From CAWCDJ01 sp963836015 (lineage in GTDB: Bacteria > Acidobacteriota > Terriglobia > Bryobacterales > Bryobacteraceae), in the NCBI GenBank assembly GCA_963836015.1, contig CAWIIF010000002.1, positions 806,001 to 870,000 of the forward strand: 64,000 nucleotides of DNA, in the 5' to 3' direction. Below, in pieces: positions 59,813-64,000 of this stretch. Numbering within the stretch: the stretch's first letter is position 1; each line of letters opens with the position of its first letter. Made by a program: the position numbers and the translations under genes. The notes below the pieces were generated by a model, which was not told the origin of the DNA, did no database searches, and worked only from the letters and a program-made list of their open reading frames with translations.

Positions 59813-60865
59813 CTATCGAATCTCGTCGGGATGAAAAACCAGGTCGCGGTCCAGCACCATCTCCACGTGAGTTCCCTGGTGCAGCACCACGTCCTGATTG
59901 CGCGACAGCAGCACGCCCGCCAGCGCCCCGGCCGCCCCACCGACGCCCGCTCCCGGCAGCCCTCGCGTAATCCCGCCGACCGTCGCGCCGATGCCCGCAC
60001 CCTCCATTACCGTCCGCGGATCGGCAGCCTTGCGATCGCCGTCGACCTTACCCTCGTCCCCCGGCGGCCGCGCGTGAAAATCGCGCGAAACCCCGTTCGG
60101 CAGAATCAGCGAGTCGAACCGGATGTATAACTCGCCCTTGCCCGACACGCGGCCCGCCTTCTTGGCGTGCGTAATAGTTCCGGCCACGTCGCTGCCCCGC
60201 GGGATGACCACTCGCCCATCGACCGCCACCGGGGCGTCCGTGCGCAGATAGACCCGGTCGCCGTCCTTCGCCCGCTTGGTGCTGATCTCATTCACCAGCG
60301 CCAGCAGGACGCGCGTACCCACCGGCACCGTGACGTCGGGCGGAACGCCTGGCTCGCCCCGCTTCGCCAGGGCCGGCGCCGGCACATCCCTGGCCGGCTC
60401 CTGGACACGCGTCGTGGCCATCGGCACGCCTTCCCGCCGGAACACCAGCGTGCCTTCCGCTTCCGCGTTGAGCCGCACCGTCTGCCGTGTGATCGTCAGC
60501 GTATTCCGGTCGGGCGAAAGCACCCAACGTTCCATCACCGTGTAGTTCCGCGGTCCGGACACCAAAGTGTTAACCAGCAGCGCCGCGCCTTCCCATTTCA
60601 CTACGGAACTCCGCGATTCGTCGCCCGTGCGCCACCGCGTCTCGGAGCCGTCGAGCGCGTAAGACCACTGCTCCGATCCCGTCGAGCACCGGATCCCCGC
60701 CTCGCTTTGCGAAACCGCCAGCGAGGCTTCCACCTGTCCGAGCGAACGAACGTTGCTGGCGGATGTGTCCAGGACCCATTTACCCGAGAAATCCCGCTCC
60801 GGCCCGCCAGCCTGAAGCAAGATCGTGAGGCCTAAAAGCGCTAAGCAATATGCGAGCCTGCGCAT
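59813..60865 (-). CDS. Secreted protein with lipocalin-like N-terminal and VirB10/TrbI-like C-terminal regions
   Basis: 350 residues. Signal peptide MRRLAYCLALLGLTILLQAG; a beta-rich first half starting FSGKWVLDTSASN, like many acidobacterial secreted lipocalin-like proteins. The second half (about 180-275) reads VPVGTRVLLALVNEISTKRA, VVIPRGSDVAGTIT and LYIRFDSLILPNG, the pattern of the TrbI/VirB10 C-terminal beta-barrel. Then a glycine-zipper-like stretch (GAGIGATVGGITRGLPGAG) may enter a membrane. No type IV secretion genes are near, so a role in conjugation is unlikely. Function unknown. It follows the histidine kinase gene on the same strand after nine bases. Confidence 0.7.
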   Translation of the reverse strand: MRRLAYCLALLGLTILLQAGGPERDFSGKWVLDTSASNVRSLGQVEASLAVSQSEAGIRCSTGSEQWSYALDGSETRWRTGDESRSSVVKWEGAALLVNTLVSGPRNYTVMERWVLSPDRNTLTITRQTVRLNAEAEGTLVFRREGVPMATTRVQEPARDVPAPALAKRGEPGVPPDVTVPVGTRVLLALVNEISTKRAKDGDRVYLRTDAPVAVDGRVVIPRGSDVAGTITHAKKAGRVSGKGELYIRFDSLILPNGVSRDFHARPPGDEGKVDGDRKAADPRTVMEGAGIGATVGGITRGLPGAGVGGAAGALAGVLLSRNQDVVLHQGTHVEMVLDRDLVFHPDEIR

Positions 60866-60874
60866 GGCCGCAGC

Positions 60875-62284
60875 TTAGCACAAAGGCTCTCCCGCCGCTC
60901 CGGATGCCAGCGGGAGTCGCGTTTCAAACTGCGATCCCTTGCCCGCCTCCGAGCGCACCGTGATGCTTCCGTGGTGCCGCTGCACGATCCACTGTGCAAT
61001 CGAAAGTCCCAGGCCGGCGCCGCCCATGGAACGCGACCGGACCTTATCCGCCCGCCAGAAGCGGTCGAAGACGTGGGGCAGCTCCTCCGGCGCGATTCCC
61101 ACCCCGGTATCCGTCACCTTCGCCTCGGCCTGAGAATCCGCCGCCGCGAGCTCGAACCGGATGTGCCCGCCCGCGTTCGTGTACTTCACCGCGTTGTCCA
61201 GCAGGATCAGCCAGAGCCGCGACAGTGCGGTTTCATCCCCGTCCACCAGGATGGGCCGAGCGGGAATATGGGCCTCTACCCGGATCCCTTTGGGCTCGGC
61301 CAGGATCACCGCCTGCTCCACCGCGTTGCGCGCCGAGGCGCACAGGTCCACGGGCGCCGGCGCGGATGCGCTGCTGCCGGAATCGGCGCGCGCCAGCAGC
61401 AATAGGTCGTCCACCAGCCGCGAGGTCCGGTCGGACTCACGCGCGATTTTGCGCATGGCGTCGAGCAGTTCCTCGCGCGTCCGTTCCCGCCGCAGCGAGA
61501 ACTCCGCCGCCGTGTGAATCAGCGTCAGGGGCGCGCGCAGCTCGTGCGAAGCGTCCGCCGTGAACTGCACCATCCGCTTGACGGCGCTGTCGATCCTCTC
61601 CAGCATCTCGTTGAGCGTCAGCACCAGGCGCTGCAATTCGTCTCTGGCCGCGGGCGGCTCCAGGCGTGTCTCCAGGTTGGAAATGCTGATGCGCCGCGCC
61701 TCGTTGGTAATCCGGTCCACCGGCGCCAGCGCACGGCCGCTCAGCCAGAATCCACCGAATGCCGCCAGCAGCAGCGCGGGCGCGGCCAACAGCAGCAGAA
61801 TCCCTTCGAAGCGCTCGCGCGACTCCTCGAACTCGTGCAGCGGCTCTGCCACCCGTATAGTGAACTGCCGGCCGCGCACATCGATCGCTTCTGCCGCCAC
61901 CCGCAGCTTCGACGCTCGAGCGCGCTCGGTCGTATACTCGATCGCCGGGCCGGCAACACGGTCCGCTCCCAGTTGCGTTGCGCCCAGACGGGCCGAACGG
62001 TACAGCACCCGGCCGCCTCCGTCGCGCACCTCCAGCATGCCGCCCCCCAGTCCCAGACCGGCCTGCTCTCCGAAATCCTCCACCAGTTCTTCGGGCGTGG
62101 TCGCGAGTTCGCGCTCGATGAACTGCTGCACGTCCTCGATGCGCAGCCGCAGGTCATGGTTCACCGCCTTGAGCATGCTCGCGTCCATGGCAAACGAGGC
62201 TGCCACCGCGAACAGCGCCAGAATCACGGCGAGGCTGCAAAAATACCACGCCGCAAGCCGGAACCGGATGGAGGCGAACCTCAC
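60875..62284 (-). CDS. Two-component sensor histidine kinase
   Basis: 469 residues from a GTG at 62284 overlapping the regulator stop (GTGA); a longer frame exists but reads through the regulator gene. Two membrane helices (WYFCSLAVILALFAVAASFA and ILLLLAAPALLLAAFGGFWL) bracket a periplasmic sensor of about 135 residues. HAMP follows, then the H-box ASHELRAPLTLIHT with H247, the N-box WLILLDNAVKYT, and the G-boxes DTGVGIAPEEL and GGAGLGLSIAQW. It resembles CusS-type kinases in layout. The signal is unknown. It pairs with the adjacent OmpR-type regulator. Confidence 0.93.
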   Translation of the reverse strand: MRFASIRFRLAAWYFCSLAVILALFAVAASFAMDASMLKAVNHDLRLRIEDVQQFIERELATTPEELVEDFGEQAGLGLGGGMLEVRDGGGRVLYRSARLGATQLGADRVAGPAIEYTTERARASKLRVAAEAIDVRGRQFTIRVAEPLHEFEESRERFEGILLLLAAPALLLAAFGGFWLSGRALAPVDRITNEARRISISNLETRLEPPAARDELQRLVLTLNEMLERIDSAVKRMVQFTADASHELRAPLTLIHTAAEFSLRRERTREELLDAMRKIARESDRTSRLVDDLLLLARADSGSSASAPAPVDLCASARNAVEQAVILAEPKGIRVEAHIPARPILVDGDETALSRLWLILLDNAVKYTNAGGHIRFELAAADSQAEAKVTDTGVGIAPEELPHVFDRFWRADKVRSRSMGGAGLGLSIAQWIVQRHHGSITVRSEAGKGSQFETRLPLASGAAGEPLC

Positions 62285-62958
62285 GGCGCCTCCTGCCGCA
62301 GACTGTAGCCTACGCCGCGGCTGGTTTGAATCAATCGCGGCTGCCCCGGGCTGTCCACCTTCGTCCGCAACAGCCGGATAAAGACGTCCAGGTTGTTGCT
62401 GCCCACCTCCCGGTCCGTGCCCCAAACGGTCTCGATCAGGCGTTGCCGGGTGACAATCCGTCCCGCCGATTTCATGAGGCATTCCAGAATGGCGAATTCG
62501 GTAGGGGTCAGATTCACCGCGGCGTACCCCCGCCACACTTCGTGTGTCTCGGTGTTGGCGGTGAGGTCCGCGTAGCGCAGCACCACGCCCGCCGGTTCAA
62601 AGCCCGGCCGTGTGCGCGCCCGCAGCCGCGCCAGCAGCACATCGAAGGAAAACGGCTTGGTGAGGTAATCGTCGGCGCCGGCATCGAGGCCGCGCACGAT
62701 ATCCTGCGGCGCATCCCGCCCCGTCAATAGCAGGATCGGCGTGCGGATCGCGCCCGCGCGGAGCCGCCGCGTCACCTCCAGGCCGTCCAGCGAAGGCAGC
62801 ATCACGTCCAGCACGATCGCGTCGAACGGCGAGGATTGCGCGGCTCGCAGCCCCGCCCGCCCGTCGAAACAGATGCTCACGGTGTTGCCTTCCTCTTCCA
62901 GGGTGCGGCTGACATAATCGGCCAGGTCCCGATCGTCTTCCACCACCAGAATGTGCAT
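62281..62958 (-). CDS. OmpR-family response regulator
   Basis: 225 residues. Receiver: acidic pair in LVVEDDRD, phospho-acceptor D51 in AIVLDVMLPSLDG, switch threonine in LLLTGRD and lysine in DDYLTKPFSF. The C-terminal winged helix has VNLTPTEFAILECLMKSAGR and RTKVDSPGQPRLIQTSRGVGY. It will bind direct repeats near target promoters. The gene is divergent from the TonB-dependent receptor gene (95-base gap), a likely target, and coupled to the kinase gene by overlap. Confidence 0.93.
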   Translation of the reverse strand: MHILVVEDDRDLADYVSRTLEEEGNTVSICFDGRAGLRAAQSSPFDAIVLDVMLPSLDGLEVTRRLRAGAIRTPILLLTGRDAPQDIVRGLDAGADDYLTKPFSFDVLLARLRARTRPGFEPAGVVLRYADLTANTETHEVWRGYAAVNLTPTEFAILECLMKSAGRIVTRQRLIETVWGTDREVGSNNLDVFIRLLRTKVDSPGQPRLIQTSRGVGYSLRQEAP

Positions 62959-63053
62959 AGACAGGTCTCACGTATAGGGTACGGCACGCGGCCGGAGAAA
63001 GAATGCCGGCCCCTTCAGCCGATTTTAAGGTTAGGCTGGTAACGTCTTGCTGG

Positions 63054-64000
63054 ATGCGGTTGCTCACCAGTTTTGTTGTCCTGTGCGCTTCCCTGGCGCC
63101 CCATGCTTCCGCCCAGGTTCCAACGGGCCCCTATTCGATTTCCGGGACAGTCAGCGACCCCAGCGGCGCCGGAATACCCGGTGCCGAGGTGCAGGTCCGC
63201 CCGCGGGGCTCCTCCACCGCCAAGGCCAATACGCGAACCGACGACCTGGGCAATTTCCGCCTCTCCGGCCTGCGCGCCGGCTCCTTCGAGATCGACGTGC
63301 AGCACGACGGCTTCGCCCGCCAGACCGTTGCCATCGCCCTCAAGGACCGGCCGCCCGCGCCGCTGCACATCCAACTGCAACTGGCCGGCGTGCGCCAGGC
63401 GGTCACCGTAAGCGATTCCGCCGCACAGGTCAGCACCGACTCGGCGGACAACCTGGACGTCGTCACCATGGACCGCGGCATGATGGACAACCTCCCCGTC
63501 TTCGACCAGAATTATGTCGCCGCCATGTCCCAGTTTCTCGATCCCGGATCGATCGGCACCGGCGGCGTCACCCTGGTCGTCAACGGTATGGAGCAGAGAA
63601 ATATCGGCGTGACCGCATCCGCCATCCAGCAGGTGAAGATCAACCAGAATCCGTACTCCGCCGAGTTCTCGCGCCCCGGCCGCGGACGCATCGAGATCAT
63701 CACCAAGCCCGGCTCGCAGGTTTACCACGGAACATTCAATTTCCTGTTCCGCGACTATCATCTGAACGCACGCGACCCCTTCGCCTCCACCCGTCCTCCC
63801 GAACAGCGGCGCATCTACGAAGGCAGCCTGCTGGGACCGCTGGGCCGCGGCAGGAAAAATTCGTTCCTGGTTTCGGTCGATCGGGAAGAACAGGATCTGC
63901 AGGCGGTCATCTACGCCATCACTCCCCAGGGTTTGCTCCAGCAGACGGCCGCCAATCCTCAACGCGACACCGAAATCTCCGCGTCCATCACGCACCAGTT
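63054..64000 (+). CDS. TonB-dependent receptor, Oar-like with carboxypeptidase-regulatory N-terminal domain (partial)
   Basis: The frame opens at ATG 63054 and runs off the right edge (315 residues seen). A signal peptide (MRLLTSFVVLCASLAPHASA) precedes a carboxypeptidase-regulatory-like beta-sandwich (ISGTVSDPSGAGIPGAEVQV...LGNFRLSGLRAGSFEIDV). A plug-like domain follows with VNGMEQRNIGVTASAIQQVK, SAEFSRPGRGRIEIITKPGS and FNFLFRDYHLNARDPF, the usual plug-to-barrel transition of acidobacterial Oar-like receptors. It would import or bind large substrates at the outer membrane. The ribosome-binding site is weak. Confidence 0.88.
   Translation, partial: MRLLTSFVVLCASLAPHASAQVPTGPYSISGTVSDPSGAGIPGAEVQVRPRGSSTAKANTRTDDLGNFRLSGLRAGSFEIDVQHDGFARQTVAIALKDRPPAPLHIQLQLAGVRQAVTVSDSAAQVSTDSADNLDVVTMDRGMMDNLPVFDQNYVAAMSQFLDPGSIGTGGVTLVVNGMEQRNIGVTASAIQQVKINQNPYSAEFSRPGRGRIEIITKPGSQVYHGTFNFLFRDYHLNARDPFASTRPPEQRRIYEGSLLGPLGRGRKNSFLVSVDREEQDLQAVIYAITPQGLLQQTAANPQRDTEISASITHQ

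Overview
The window is a GC-rich stretch of a large bacterial chromosome, most likely from an Acidobacterium of the Solibacter/Bryobacter type. This placement is inferred from gene content, not from a marker gene. The pointers are two orphan MacB/FtsX-type permeases of about 800 residues, the start of an Oar-like TonB-dependent receptor, Tat-exported Gfo/Idh/MocA and enolase-fold enzymes, many secreted hydrolases and glycosidases, and short palindromic repeats in and between genes. I see no rRNA, tRNA, CRISPR array, phage or transposase.

Layout. 0-2.8 kb: end of a sugar-isomerase gene, then overlapping genes for an enolase-superfamily enzyme and a Gfo/Idh/MocA oxidoreductase, both with Tat-like leaders. 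2.9-13.6 kb: an ADOP-type permease behind a palindromic operator-promoter, a class C beta-lactamase-fold hydrolase, an S9 peptidase, a second permease, an AraC-type regulator, a VOC protein and a chorismate-mutase-fold enzyme. 13.7-17.4 kb: a less GC-rich minus-strand cluster with a PEGA-tailed HExxH protease, a PEGA-tailed membrane protein, a helical-repeat protein and a small secreted beta-rich protein. 17.8-24.1 kb: an unusual four-gene operon (FkbH-ACP didomain protein, GT4 glycosyltransferase, GT4-thioesterase fusion, secreted GH26 mannanase). 24.1-29.2 kb: a frame-broken alpha/beta hydrolase, a TauE-like transporter, a lone VgrG with a frame-broken tail, and the fossil of a LysM/peptidoglycan-binding gene. 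29.2-42.8 kb: a DUF389 membrane protein, then a long minus-strand series reading (in transcription order) TraR/DksA zinc-finger protein, HlyD adaptor, SorA-like sulfite oxidase, c-type cytochrome, esterase-like hydrolase, frame-broken amidase, DUF5009/HgsNAT-like acyltransferase, GH78 rhamnosidase and a conserved protein of unknown role. 43-52.6 kb: a PemK/MazF toxin-antitoxin pair, a sugar isomerase, a penicillin acylase, an HpcH/HpaI aldolase, RsgA, a lone receiver protein, an MBL-fold hydrolase, an alpha/beta hydrolase, and a rhodanese with a small partner gene. 52.7-64 kb: a large AT-richer fibronectin-type secreted protein, a gene fossil, an epimerase, a SIR2-TPR protein that looks like an immune NADase, a secreted SH3/VirB10-like protein, an OmpR-type two-component system and the start of a TonB-dependent receptor.

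Most genes fit a polysaccharide- and peptide-scavenging soil heterotroph. The best candidates for undescribed biology are the FkbH-ACP/GT/GT-TE/GH26 operon, whose glycosyltransferases carry assembly-line-like tails, and the stand-alone SIR2-TPR gene. Four reading-frame breaks in three genes are all of the same +1 type. They may be consensus errors, so those genes are described as broken with that caveat.
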